A stretch of 64,000 nucleotides of DNA from Paulownia fortunei. Taxonomy: Eukaryota > Streptophyta > Magnoliopsida > Lamiales > Paulowniaceae. Below, piece after piece: positions 15,667-28,997 of the stretch. A model generated the notes under the pieces. It saw only the letters and a program-made list of their open reading frames with translations. It had not been told where the DNA came from and did not search any database. Location of the stretch: the NCBI GenBank assembly GCA_019321725.1, contig CM033113.1:8184001-8248000 (forward strand), written 5' to 3'. A program made the translations under genes and the position numbers. Within the stretch, counting starts at the first letter, position 1. The number at the start of each line of letters is the position of its first letter.

Positions 15667-18547
15667 ATTTATTGAAGTGTATAGAAATTTGGGTGGATTT
15701 TTTGGTATAGCCAGAAGGCAACTGTATTTCCAAACAAAAAATATTCTCAAGAAGATATTACAAAGACAAAAAATAGTGATAAGTTTTAAGAAAAGCCAAT
15801 TATGTGCACCACATTCAACTCGAGTCATTTTTCTGTTTCCATTTCTGTTGAATCAGAAATACAGTGCCCATTTAATTGATGTCTGAACATGAGCACATGG
15901 AGGAAGATGTCATGTACACAACGAAAGATAACTGATGATGGCTTCAACAAATACTGATAGCTTATATATTCCAGACTAGGTAATGGCATTTTACGAGGAA
16001 AGCAACAAGCAAAAAACTGTCATTAATTTCGTACGCTGGAATAATCTAGTATATCTTCCTGGGCTACTTGTTTTTCAATATTATCCCACTTCTTGTGTAC
16101 CGAGATCTAACCAATTGAAGCATTTATCATACTTCCTGCATACCAATATGAAGCCCTAACTACCAGTCATTTATCATTCTTCTCGCATGCCAATACTAAG
16201 CTCTAACTACTGGTCATTTCACCGACAGAGGAAAACTATTGCTACAGAATCCCTAATGGTCAAAGTTTTCGACATCCACACATGGGATGGGCATCAAATA
16301 GAGGGGTCAGTATTCATTGTGCATCACTTATGAGGAGAAGATATTACACAGGCCTAAACAGAATTAATAAGAGTAGGATTCATGACAATCAAGTCAAATG
16401 AACTGATTACTCAAATACTCATGATTCAGGATCACGAACGGAAGATTCTTGGCATAGTTCGTCACCAAGTACTTCCACAAGTATGCATATCCTTGTAATT
16501 GGAACTTGATCAATTTTAAATCTTACCAGGTAAAGGACATGTATTATGATTATCTTCGAGACATTACCCCTTTGACTCAATACCTTCTGAAGATAAACTG
16601 TACATGCACAAAGGCTACCAACTAATTTGATCACCATACAAAAAGCCACATTGTGAAGAAATTGGAGGGAAAGAGAAAAAGATAATGAAGTGCATGGAGC
16701 CAAGCAAAGAAATTGAAAGCACGCGCTCATAATTCAATAATGTTCCCAACATTTAAAATTACACCTCCTTTCATAATAATATAAAAACCAAGTTCTTCAA
16801 TAAGCAGTAGATTTCAGAAGTTGAAAGGACTATGACTTTATGCAATTCCACCCAGTTCAGTATTTAAATCTTGACTTTGAGTTGTCACTATCACCCAGTT
16901 GGCATAGAAGATCTAATCTGCAGACAACCTATAAGAAAAGAAAAGCAACATAAGAGAGGCAACCTATAAGCAAGAAGTGACATAAGATAATGGGATATAA
17001 CTAACAAAATGTTCATTCATTTTCTTCAATTAAAAGTCTTCAGTACATGATAATAAAGCCTACTCTATTGGCCTCAAAAGAAAAGGAAAGAAAAGAAATA
17101 AAATAAAGACTTTTAGGAAGTCCGATAAAAAAAACTAAGTACACATCGAGGACTCCAATAAATACAATCATTATGAAATAATATAACCGTGAAATGCTTG
17201 CAAATAAATACTAGGGCTAACGCATGAGACAAATAAGCCGACACAGACTGCAAGTCTTGTGGTACATTACCCCTCTTGATGGTACCTCGGCTGATCCTGA
17301 AAAAGTCGAATGCTATTAAAGTGGGGCCCAAACCACAATCTGTTTGGATGTCAAATTTTCCATGCTATAGTTGCATTTTACAGGTTTTTAGCAACAATTT
17401 TAGGTACCTTATAGCTTGCCTCACTGATTGCATCAAAGACGGGGAATGTTATTGTCGTAACTGTCTAAGATTTGAGTCAAGGCTTTTGAGGTAATCGATC
17501 AAAGAATTACAGTTGTGACATCCTGATTTTCCTAAAGTATTTAAGGTCGCTAGTTATGCAATCAGAATAGGTATTGGGGGAGTAATGAGTCAAGAAAAAA
17601 ACATCATGTTGCTTGCTTAGTAAAATACTTAATGAAGCAAAGCAAAAAATATTGCACTCGTAATCAAGCATTTATGCTATTGCGCAGTCTCTTAAGCACT
17701 AGAGTACTAGTTGCTTCACCAAGAAATTTGTCTTTATTCTGATTAATCTGCCCTTCCAAACCTCAATCAGAAAACAAACTATGCTTTAGGCCATGATTCG
17801 GAGCGTTCAGCTTTTCAAGATTAGCACATGTACCAATGAGAGACGCAAGTCTATACTAAAATTTCCAGTCTGCAACTTTCGGTTCATTTGTTGCAGACAT
17901 CAGCCCTGGGGATTGTTTTTTCTTTGGAATGTTTTATAGGATTTCCTCAAAATGTATTACTCATTTTACTTCTTTTATTTTGAAGCCAATATATATATTA
18001 GGCTCCATTATCATGAATTGAGGAAGTAGCAGAAATATTTCACTAGCCCTGGTCTTAATTTAGTTTAGATTAGTAGGCTTAGTTTTCTGCAATTTGTCCT
18101 GCATCAATCATGACCATCCAAATCTGACTTCTAACTTTCATATAAGTTTTGATTGCCATCTCTTTGGTAACTATGTAATAAGTAAGAAATAAATAATTGC
18201 AACAATGAAACCATATTGTACCCCTGCTTCAGGCACACAAAGCCTTAAACATTAACACATAATCTAAAATGTCTTAAAAGATTCACCTTGCAGATTTAAA
18301 ATCCAAATTTAAAATTAACTAGTAGGTGTATAAAATAAAACAGATTATCAGAAAGGAAAACATAAATTAATCTGTATTTTCACAACTTGAAAATGCAAAA
18401 TCAACCACTTGAGTATCAAACGACTTCAGTACAGCTTCAAAGATACGTCACTAAATTGAGTTTATAAAAAAAAGTCACAATCATATCAAATCAATTAAGG
18501 TGTATTTATCGACATTAGCTAAGCTAACCATTCAAGGATTTCAGCAA
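15667..18547. other. Intergenic region between the GH9 and L30 genes
   Basis: About 2.9 kb between convergent genes. It should contain the 3' UTR of the GH9 gene at the left and of the L30 gene at the right. A two-copy 47-bp tandem repeat lies at 16121-16214. Scattered open frames on the minus strand (for example 16419-16730) have no recognisable domain and I do not call them genes. Confidence 0.6.
16121..16214. repeat. Two-copy tandem repeat, 47-bp unit
   Basis: The unit begins CATTTATCAT and contains TAACTAC near its end. Copy 1 is 16121-16167 and copy 2 is 16168-16214, differing at several scattered positions. It lies in non-coding DNA downstream of the GH9 gene. Confidence 0.85.
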
Positions 18548-18987
18548 TTACGATGAAGAATTAGTAGCTGGGGCAGAATGATGATTTACGACCAAAGGCG
18601 GACGCAGAGCTCGATGGTTAGCTTCTTTCTGCTTCCGAGCATTGTACATTTCCTCTGTCTCAATCACAACCAACCTTTTCACCTAAACCATAACCAGAAT
18701 AACAAAATTAATAAATTTCAGTCTAAGAATATGCAATAACATGATTGATAGTAATAACACCAATCGGCATTGCAAACAAACAAAAACTTAAAAACCTGCT
18801 GAAGCATTCCGCGGACAGTAGGCGTATTCCACCGCATGACGGTGCGGTTGCATTTAGTGAGGCGCAAGGCCTCTAACGTGCGCCGGTGGAGCCTCCTAGT
18901 ACCCGGAATGCCCCTCACCAGTGTTATGTAGAGATTAGGGCTCCAGGCAACTGGAACATTTGCTTTAAATGCCTTGAAAGCACTCAT
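18548..18987 (-). CDS. Organellar-type large-subunit ribosomal protein L30 (uL30)
   Basis: Two exons on the minus strand, 18987-18796 and 18682-18548, join in phase 0 to give 108 residues. The N-terminus MSAFKAFKANVPVAW leads into LYITLVRGIPGT, the typical opening strand and loop of the L30 fold, then RRTLEALRL and TVRGMLQQVKRLVVIETEEM. This short bacterial-like form matches nucleus-encoded plant L30 proteins and probably serves the mitochondrial ribosome. The cytosolic eL30 and uL30/L7 proteins look different. The N-terminus is basic and could act as a targeting sequence, though it is short. The tail after the L30 domain is a low-complexity, Ser- and His-containing extension. Family assignment is firm; the organelle is inferred. 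Confidence 0.88.
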
Positions 18988-20577
18988 TTTCTTTTTATTC
19001 TTGAGTTTTCACTTTATTCTTTTCTCCCTAGAAAATCATTTGCTCACTGAATTATCATGAAAAACTGATATTAGAAACAGGACGCAAAAAATAGCTGATT
19101 GATTGAAAGATGAATGGATCAAGAAAGAGAGAGAGAGCAGACCTGTGGAACAGAGGGAAGCCAAATTGGCCAAGGGGTAGCGAAGATCTCAACGACGTCG
19201 TGGAGTCTCATTAGTAGCAAAATTGTTATGTTTGTAATCGTATTTGGGCCTGGGCCCATAAGTACGGGCCATATTTTGGACGGCAATTAGAAGGAAGTGA
19301 AGTTCACTAGGTCACTTCTGAAAATAAATATTAGAGATGGCAATGGCCCAAGCCAGCTTTGCCTCTTCGACCCGATTTATTAAAGTTTTTAAAAATTCAA
19401 AATTTAAATTTGGAGGGGAAACTTAATAGATATATCTATTTTATAATTTAAAAATATTAAAAATTATATTTTTAAAAAAATTATTTTTCTAAAAAAGTAT
19501 CATGCAAATATATATAATATATTTTTAAAAAGAATCAAAAAATAAATAAGTAAGGTTTAAGTCTAAGTAGGATTTAAAAATGAAGGACCAAAAACCCGAT
19601 TTAAAACTTATTTACATTGTTAAAATTCGTTGTCCCAAGCAAGTGGGATCCGAGTTGGACTGGAACACATTGTCACCTCTAATAAATATTGCCTATAAAA
19701 GTCATTGTCAGAACTAGTATATGATATCTAAAATTCTATAATAATAAATAATATCATATATAAGAAATTATTATACTCCAATAATTTCAGATAAGATAAA
19801 CAATGCCAAATAACTATAGAATTTGAAGTCACGCACCGCTGACTTTCTACTATAACTTACAACACCCGGAACTGTTCTTCCAAAAACTCGCAAGTTGTAG
19901 GGATCAATCGTTTGTGAACAAGTCTGCATATTGTTTGTGGATAGTTTTGTTAGATATCAAATTAATCATGGACAAGCCAGCAGTTGTAAACAATCATGAG
20001 AGGTCACACGCAACAAACTTGGAAAGGCTAGGTAGATAGATATAGGGGATGCAAGAGCTAAGCACTACAAAATATAAGGTCGCAGTCAACCTTCTTTATG
20101 AATTCTGCATGGATAACTTCTCACAGAATTGGCCATGGTTTGTTACTCTGTATCATGCAACAGCAGCTTTCCCATATGCATCAATGGCAAGTTCTGACAG
20201 TAAGAAATCCAAGAATGTCATACAGAAACCATCCAAGGTTAAAATATATATGTACTGCTCGACAACAGGGAACAAAGGCCTTCATATCATGCAAGTTTCA
20301 GTACATTTTTCCTGAATTAATTAAAATTCAAGGCCAAGCATAAAACATGAAAGAAGACTGCTAAATATAAGTTAAAGATGTAAAATACAAATATATTGGA
20401 ACCGGAAAGGAAAAACCATATATGCCTGTTCAGCCCTCATAGCAAAACCATCATCTAAGTTACTATTATATCTTGAATTTCTACTTCTTTCTGTCCCAAG
20501 GAGGAAATCCATGGCAAAATTTGTGGAAAGCACGCCTCTCTTTACCAACTGAGAATAGGGAACATTGAAAGCATGCT
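18988..20577. other. Intergenic region between the L30 and ATCase genes
   Basis: Both neighbours are on the minus strand, so the left part is promoter and leader of the L30 gene (to about 19220) and the right part is downstream of ATCase. A complete hAT-like MITE occupies 19332-19681, about 340 bases upstream of the L30 start codon. I see no other gene. Confidence 0.65.
19332..19681. mobile_element. hAT-like MITE, 350 bp, with perfect 8-bp target-site duplication
   Basis: The left terminus is TAGAGATGGCAATG and the reverse complement of the right terminus is TAGAGGTGACAATG, so the TIRs match at 12 of 14 positions. The element is flanked on both sides by ATAAATAT (19324-19331 and 19682-19689), a perfect 8-bp target-site duplication as made by hAT transposases. 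The interior is AT-rich and non-coding, so any movement would have needed a transposase supplied elsewhere. Low TIR decay and the perfect duplication suggest a fairly recent insertion. Confidence 0.88.
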
Positions 20578-23332
<2,755 letters not shown>

Positions 23333-23355
23333 TACAACAAATAGAACACCACCTG

Positions 23356-23443
23356 ATAAACAGAGAACCTCTATTCAGAGAAAAAAAAAGAACTACTTTA
23401 TAAACAGAGAACCTCTATTCAGAGGGAAAAAAAAAATTCAATT
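23356..23443. repeat. 44-bp tandem duplication in the ATCase leader/promoter
   Basis: ATAAACAGAGAACCTCTATT followed by CAGAG and an A-run occurs at 23356 and again at 23400. The second copy begins only 68 bases upstream of the ATCase start codon, so the repeat probably lies in the 5' UTR or core promoter. The copies are nearly identical, which suggests a recent event. Confidence 0.85.
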
Positions 23444-25092
23444 CAATTTAACTTAGAAAATTGCAAAGCCTTTAGGGGCATTTTATCAAACACGATAGTG
23501 CAATTTGAAATAGGCAAATGCTCTCTGCCCCTGTCTAACACATCATACGATTGAAGCACAAAAACAGTCATGGTGGTATATGATGATATACGTGACAAGT
23601 GTGAGGGGAAAACAACAGTGGAACTGCCCTTTGTACGATGGATTGCTTTGGTAGCAAGATCACTGTCTGGATTTCACTAGAGCTTAAGCATATAGGGTAA
23701 GAGTCCTGCTGTTCGAAACTAACAAGGAAAACCTTTTCATATATACATATAATATATGAAAATAATATTTAATGATTATATTAATTTAAAATTAAAATAT
23801 AATAATATAATATCACAAATTAAACAAAATCTTATAAAATATGATATTTATAGCAAAAAATATCTTTTTACAAAATAAAATCAAACATACTTCACATTTT
23901 TAATATCTTTTCTCATAATATATTTTTTTTAAATGTTTTCTCCAAACACTCAAAATAAAACCAAACATACTTTTCTACACGATAACTCATTTGTGCGAAA
24001 GTAAAAATTGTAAATTATTTATATACTAGCACTTTTCAAGAAGAATTTAATAGTTTCCATCTTTTCTTTCGGTCCATATTTCCTTTTTTTTTTTTTTTGT
24101 CTTTCTTGTTAAATAATTAATTCTTTTATATAGTTATAAGATCACAATAATATATATCGAATTAGTTCTTGTGATTTTTTTCATTCGATTTTGGAGTTCT
24201 TTTCTCTTTTTTTATATATATAATTCACCTTTATTATAATTTCGAATAAATAATTCACTTTTACTAATGACATAATCTCTTTAAATTGTTCTTCTTCTCT
24301 ACTCACTTTCAGAATATATTTAAAATTGACATTTTTATTTATTTTTGTTCGAATTTTGAGTTTTCTTTTTTATTACAGGGATAAGGATAGATGAAACAAA
24401 CTACTCTACTTATTTACTGCTTCAGATCTTGCTAATGCTCTACCTTATTTAATTGGAATTTGAACAACTTTTTCACCCTCAATTGCTTCTGATTTTTGCC
24501 TTTTACCTTCGTTTTTTTGGGTTTCCCCAGAACAAGAAATTCAAACCATGGAAGAATATTCACAAGAGAATTTTTAGGATTCTTCGTCGTCAGAGGATAA
24601 TGGTCCGACTTCGACAAATCTGAAAAGTCAGAAATTCCAATCATATTTTAAGTGTAGTATCTGACAAACAGTCAAAATGGAGCATCGACGTGGAAAAACA
24701 TCTCACGAGAGACTTTGATAATCTTTCATTCTCCAATGCCAATGGTCCAAGAAAATTTGGTCCTTGTTTAAAAGGGAATAGACCTGCATCTGAAAACTGA
24801 AAAAGGCAGAAAATAGGAATCACATTTTTTGGTAGGAATACTTGGAATTTTTTACCAGAAAACAAGGAGTATCTCTCAGTCGACTAAGATTGTTATCTAA
24901 TAAAGCAGCAGCCTTTTCATATGAACCGACACCACCAAAATGGCCTGGGACCAAAACTATTGTTGTGGCTCTCAATTTGAAGGCTTTTTGCCCATATGCC
25001 ATGACAGCTCAGTAGCATTAGCTGATTTCATTAGTGACATAAGCGAATCCCGGCCAGTTAAGACGCATAGCCGGCTTAAGGGACAGAGGCCA

Positions 25093-25118
25093 CCCCCCAC
25101 CCCACCCCACCCCACCCC
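25093..25118 (-). other. G-quadruplex-prone tract (minus strand)
   Basis: On the plus strand there is one run of six C and four runs of four C, each separated by a single A. The minus strand thus has five G-tracts with one-base loops, an ideal G-quadruplex pattern (i-motif on the plus strand). It lies in unassigned DNA between ATCase and GGP. Confidence 0.7.
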
Positions 25119-25940
25119 AAGAAATATTCTCAAAGATGATGGTAAGGGGGTAAGCAAAACCATAGTGTATTGAACATCTCTTGCCAAGTAGTAGTAATCT
25201 TGTTTGAAAAGTGATGCGCCTAGAGGGATGGCTAACAAAAATCTTGCAAGAATTGGCTTATGGAATCCTTCAATTTATTAGTTTGCTTGAGTAAATCGTT
25301 CACTCGGGATGCTAGCAATAAATCTCACCTAACAAATGACTAGCCTCAAAAGTTACAAAGCTGGATTGAAAGTGTTCTTGATCTGGTTTGAAAAATTCAG
25401 ATGCCATCTTCCCACCCTCTGGTGAATATAATCAAACAATGCGGGAGAATGATGCACCTGCCATTGGATATCATATGCAAGCACGTCAGTGGTTGCCAGT
25501 AGTATGTGGACGGCAGCCATGGCAAAAAAGGGGACTCAACCTCTGGTGGTTGGGAACATCCCATAGGCTGTAGAGGATGTTCAAAGCACCTTCTAAGATC
25601 ATCTACTCTAGCCTTATAAGGCCGTTTTAACAAACCCCGCCAGCCCCCCACCCCAAATAAAAAAAAAACAAAAGGAAGATGATTCTACGTCAAAAGACCA
25701 CTGCTTTAATGAAAACCAAACATCCATAATACATGATATTTTACAAAATCCATAAAACACACTAAAGTGGACAAGCATGCACTAGACAGAAGTTACATAC
25801 ACAAACCAGCAACAAAGCAAACATAGTTTGCATTATTTAGGCAAATCCGAAGGGAAACCATGGAAACTTCCAAGTTGCCCTTCCACTAATTTTTACAATC
25901 CAGGAGGACTGGAGACTGAGCACGGAACCAGGCAATTCTG

Positions 25941-27861
25941 CTACACATGCACCATTGCAGGGTGGGAGCCTTTATGGGCATCCACGTCTTCATGAGATTG
26001 AGAAGTGACAGCTGACTCCTCAAATGTGGTCTCAGTGACAACTTTAGTTTCCTCAATATTGCAGCAAATGGCTTCAAATATGAGCTCCTTCACTTCCTGG
26101 AGCCTCTCTTCAGAGAGGGAAACCTCAGCCAGGAGCCTCCATGCGTTTTCCTCAGATGCTTCCTCATAGTCCTCCTTTCTTTTCAATACCATATGTCCAC
26201 TAATCTCCCAAACTGCAGGATTAACTTGAGTGTCGAGGAGCTCAGAACTCACTTCCCCAAGAGCCTGCTTCTCTGCATAGCGCTGTTTTGTAACAAAAAA
26301 GTCACAGTTAGGTGTTGTCCTGATTTAGAAAACATATATACATGAAACAGTTCATATGCAAATTAGTGATAGGAGTTTTATGAAGTGCCATGGACATTGT
26401 CTTAACCTGTGGGAAGAGGAAAATTCGTTTTCCAGAATCAGCAATAAGTACGTTGTAAGGGATGTTGTTCTCTTGCAAGCAAATGCAGGAGTCTGAGACG
26501 ACATTGGATAAATCTTCCAGAGTATTCCCACACTCAAAAACCAGACCCCTGACCGGATAATTCAGAATATAAGAGATTTTCACTCCACCACTTGTAGTGG
26601 TTATCTTCTTTGAAGGAGCCCTTTCTATGGGGAAAGGTGTAGCTAAGTAATAGGCCTGGAAGTGAAGGTGATTGATGGTTGCAAATGCACCCAAGCTATT
26701 GTAACCCACGCGGAAGTAGGGATTCCCTGCTTCCACCGCCATGTAGAGAGCAAGTAAGAAGCTCTCGCGGTCAATCCTCTGAGGCAAGCATTCAAGGATT
26801 CGAGGGATGAGCAGCACATGTCCATATTCAATTGGACTAACCTGTTAAATCATGCACACTATATGTAATCAAACTATTGCTACACTTCCACTAAACACCT
26901 GTCAGGGCAACACAAATCAAAAAAATTGATGTGGGGGCAAAGCAAAATAGAAACATACATTAATGGCAACAACGCTAGGCGAATTCTCAATATCAATGGG
27001 TGCATTTGGAAAGAATTGGACATCAGTATCCTCACTGGCCTCAAATTGAAAGAGCACCTCTTCTTGCCCAACCTTTGTAAAGTTGAACTTGTTCTCGTCA
27101 AAGGGCTGCAAGACCTTATCAACACGAAATTCAGTCGGCCTCTTCTTGAGGTGCCTGCCCTCATTCAGCTGCGCAATAAATCCACTTTCTCCAGGAATCA
27201 CCTATAAACCATTATTCAGACAGTTAGAAGCAACATAATTACCAATGGACATTTGGCTAAGACTTTCCTTCTCGACACACTGCAAAAATCCGGTGCAGAT
27301 TAGGTAGTAAGAAGAAAAAGGCAAACCTTGAGCTAGATTAGATAGTATAAAGAAAAAGACAAACCTTGGTTTCGCAAGCAGTGACATCATAGCGGAAGAG
27401 TCCTCTCTGCATACGATCCTCCCACTACCATCAAGAATGATCAATTTCAAACAATCATTGCATAATTTCAGTAAAAAGGAAAAAATATCATTGCCATCAA
27501 TTTACATAATATTGTTTTTACCTCCCCAAGAAGAAGGGAGTCCAGGAACTCAACTGGAGGCTCTTTGTTCTCAGAGCCAACCGAGCCCTTTTCACAGACA
27601 AGCTTGTTCACCTTCTTAAAAGCATACAAAGGCAGCTTCGCCCCTAATCCAATCAAGAATCCAGTAAACTTTACAACACAAAACTCAACAAAAAACCTCA
27701 AATAGTTAAACTGACCACAGAAATAATCAACAATTACCCGGAAGGCAACAGCTTCTGAGACAATTGCGGCCGCAGCCGGCTGCATGGCGGCCGCCTTCCT
27801 CCGCCTCTTCCTTTTGGTAGTTGGAAACAACAGTAGGAACCCTCTTAATCCTTAGCATCAT
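25941..27861 (-). CDS. VTC2: GDP-L-galactose phosphorylase (ascorbate biosynthesis)
   Basis: Six minus-strand exons (27861-27738, 27653-27532, 27424-27365, 27201-26959, 26841-26407, 26282-25941) give 441 residues, the usual size for VTC2/VTC5. The enzyme splits GDP-L-galactose with phosphate to L-galactose-1-phosphate and GDP, the main control step of the plant vitamin C pathway. It belongs to the HIT superfamily: the active-site motif HLHFQ lies at residues 241-245. Conserved family segments include LRIKRVPTVVSNYQK at the start, PGAKLPLYAF across the exon 1/2 junction and VSPIEYGHVLLIPR at the start of exon 5. Two ATGs are adjacent at the start; I use the first. All internal junctions are in frame. 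The leader holds the conserved non-AUG uORF that represses translation when ascorbate is high. Whether this is the VTC2 or VTC5 orthologue cannot be decided here. Confidence 0.96.
27327..27402 (-). repeat. 38-bp duplication copying the exon 3 splice donor of GGP
   Basis: The normal exon 3 donor lies at 27365/27364 (ACCAAG followed by GTTTGTC on the minus strand). A similar CAAG-GTTTGCC lies 38 bases further into the intron, at 27327/27326, embedded in a wider duplicate of roughly 38 bases on the plus strand (27304-27341 and 27342-27379 approximately). Using the inner donor would add 38 nt to exon 3 and shift the frame. Boundaries of the repeat are approximate. Confidence 0.6.
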
Positions 27862-27904
27862 CTTTGGATATCTTTCTTACAAATATACTCCTTGTTTCTT
27901 GTTC

Positions 27905-27990
27905 AAAGCACACAGATTCTCAATCTCTTTTAGTAAAAGCAGACAGATTCTCAACCTCTCTTAGTAAAAGCAGACAGATTCTTGATCCAA
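27905..27990. repeat. 31-bp tandem repeat in the GGP 5' leader
   Basis: CAGATTCT occurs at 27913, 27944 and 27975, an exact period of 31 bases, with TAGTAAAAGCAGA between the later copies. This gives about 2.7 copies. The array sits between the uORF stop (28040) and the main ATG (27861), so it lengthens the stretch that a ribosome must cross to reinitiate at the main start. Confidence 0.85.
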
Positions 27991-28039
27991 TAATAAACTA
28001 GTATAAGTCTAGGATATATTAATCTACAGATGAAGGTAT

Positions 28040-28213
28040 CTAATAGAGGACGTAACCGCCGCCAGCAAGGAAGAGGAGATCGGAGGGGCTGCCGCCTTCA
28101 GAGGGCAAAGCGCCACGTCCGCCGTGCGGCGAAGGGTTGCTCTCGCTTACACAACCCTTGCGTCGTACTGCCCGGACATGTATAACAGGCCGAATTCCTC
28201 TTAATAAAGCCGT
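28040..28213 (-). CDS. Conserved ACG-initiated uORF of the GGP gene
   Basis: On the minus strand an ACG codon at 28213-28211 opens a 57-codon frame ending with TAG at 28042-28040, 178 bases before the main ATG. It has no in-frame ATG, is much richer in G+C than its surroundings, and encodes a basic start (TALLRGIRPVIHVRAVRRKG), a central SNPSPHGGRG segment and a C-terminus ending LAGGGYVLY. This is the peptide known to be strongly conserved upstream of plant GGP (VTC2) genes. It starts at a non-canonical ACG and lowers translation of the main frame when ascorbate is abundant, probably by ribosome stalling. The peptide match and the position are direct observations; the ascorbate response is established for the family, not shown here. 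Confidence 0.9.
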   Translation of the reverse strand, partial: TALLRGIRPVIHVRAVRRKGCVSESNPSPHGGRGALPSEGGSPSDLLFLAGGGYVLY

Positions 28214-28430
28214 GATGTCGACAACTTTTCTTCCCCGGGTTTTACCCCTGTCAAGAAAATAGAAAGAAAGAACTCCCCAAAACTTACTTAAAATCCAGGG
28301 CTTCTGGCGATTGAGATTTCAGAGAGGACGAGGGGGAGGAGAAGGGATTTATTGAATTTGTGAAAAAGAGAAGGGGAAATTCAATTCTACTATTGTCTGT
28401 GTGGTAATGGTGGTTGGGGTGCTTGGGTGA

Positions 28431-28438
28431 ATATATAG
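28431..28438 (-). promoter_or_regulatory. Candidate TATA box of the GGP gene
   Basis: On the minus strand CTATATAT lies about 220 bases upstream of the uORF ACG codon. If used, transcription would start near 28400 and give a leader of roughly 540 nt, long enough to contain the uORF. Position only; no further support. Confidence 0.4.
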
Positions 28439-28609
28439 AGAGTGAGACTTTGATAAGAGGGTTGGGTGGTTGTGGTTGTGCCGGATGGGGGGCGCTAATT
28501 GGTGTGGCCTGGATTTGTTTCTGAGTACACACTATGCAGGGTTATGGTTATTTAGCTAATTGGATTGCACGGAACGGGCTTTGTTTGTTTAGTCTGAGTG
28601 GGCACCTTA

Positions 28610-28907
28610 CTTCAATGTTTTAATACAAGATTCACAAATTCAATTAATTAATATTTAACTAAGTTAATCGTATAAGATTTTGAATACCCTATCTCAACAT
28701 CTTAACACAAGATTCACACTTAAATAAAATCTTGACTAAGTTAATAATATAAGATTTTAAGCATTATATCTCAACATTACAAAATTCACAAATTCATTTA
28801 AATAATATTTAATTAAATTAATAGTATAAGATTTAGAACACCATATCTCAATGTCACAAGGTCATTTGAATAATATTTAACTAAAGTCAATAGTTTAAGA
28901 TTTAGAC
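28610..28907. repeat. Degenerate tandem repeat, about 77-bp unit, four copies
   Basis: The marker TATAAGATTT (or a close variant) occurs at 28671, 28748, 28825 and 28894, spaced 77, 77 and 69 bases. Each copy also holds TCTCAA(C/T), a CAAGATTCACA-like stretch and AATATTTAA(C/T)TAA. The copies are well diverged, so this is an old minisatellite-like array behind the GGP promoter. Confidence 0.75.
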
Positions 28908-28997
28908 ATTATATGTTAATAGAGAACATTCAGAAATTCACTTGCTCTGATTTAGACATTGTATGTTAACAGAGAACATTAGAAATTCACTTGCTCT
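28899..28997. repeat. Two-copy 50-bp tandem repeat
   Basis: GATTTAGACATT followed by AGAGAACATT and ending CACTTGCTCT is present at 28899-28948 and again at 28949-28997 with few changes. It is younger than the adjoining 77-bp array and overlaps its last copy. Confidence 0.85.

Larger units (their letters stand above)
23333..25940. other. Region between the ATCase and GGP genes
   Basis: Starts with the ATCase leader and promoter. The leader carries a 44-bp duplication at 23356-23443. It is very AT-rich from 23700 to 24420. From 24430 to 25650 the base composition rises and several open stretches with splice-like borders lie on the minus strand, but I could not build a complete gene or recognise a family. 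A C-rich run at 25093-25118 lies in the same part. From about 25700 it is 3' UTR and downstream sequence of GGP. Confidence 0.5.

Noticed and set aside
16419..17331. Two minus-strand open stretches with CAG/GGTAAT-like borders, considered as exons of a gene between GH9 and L30
   Set aside because: Frames do not join into a longer protein and no domain is recognisable; a non-coding transcript cannot be excluded.
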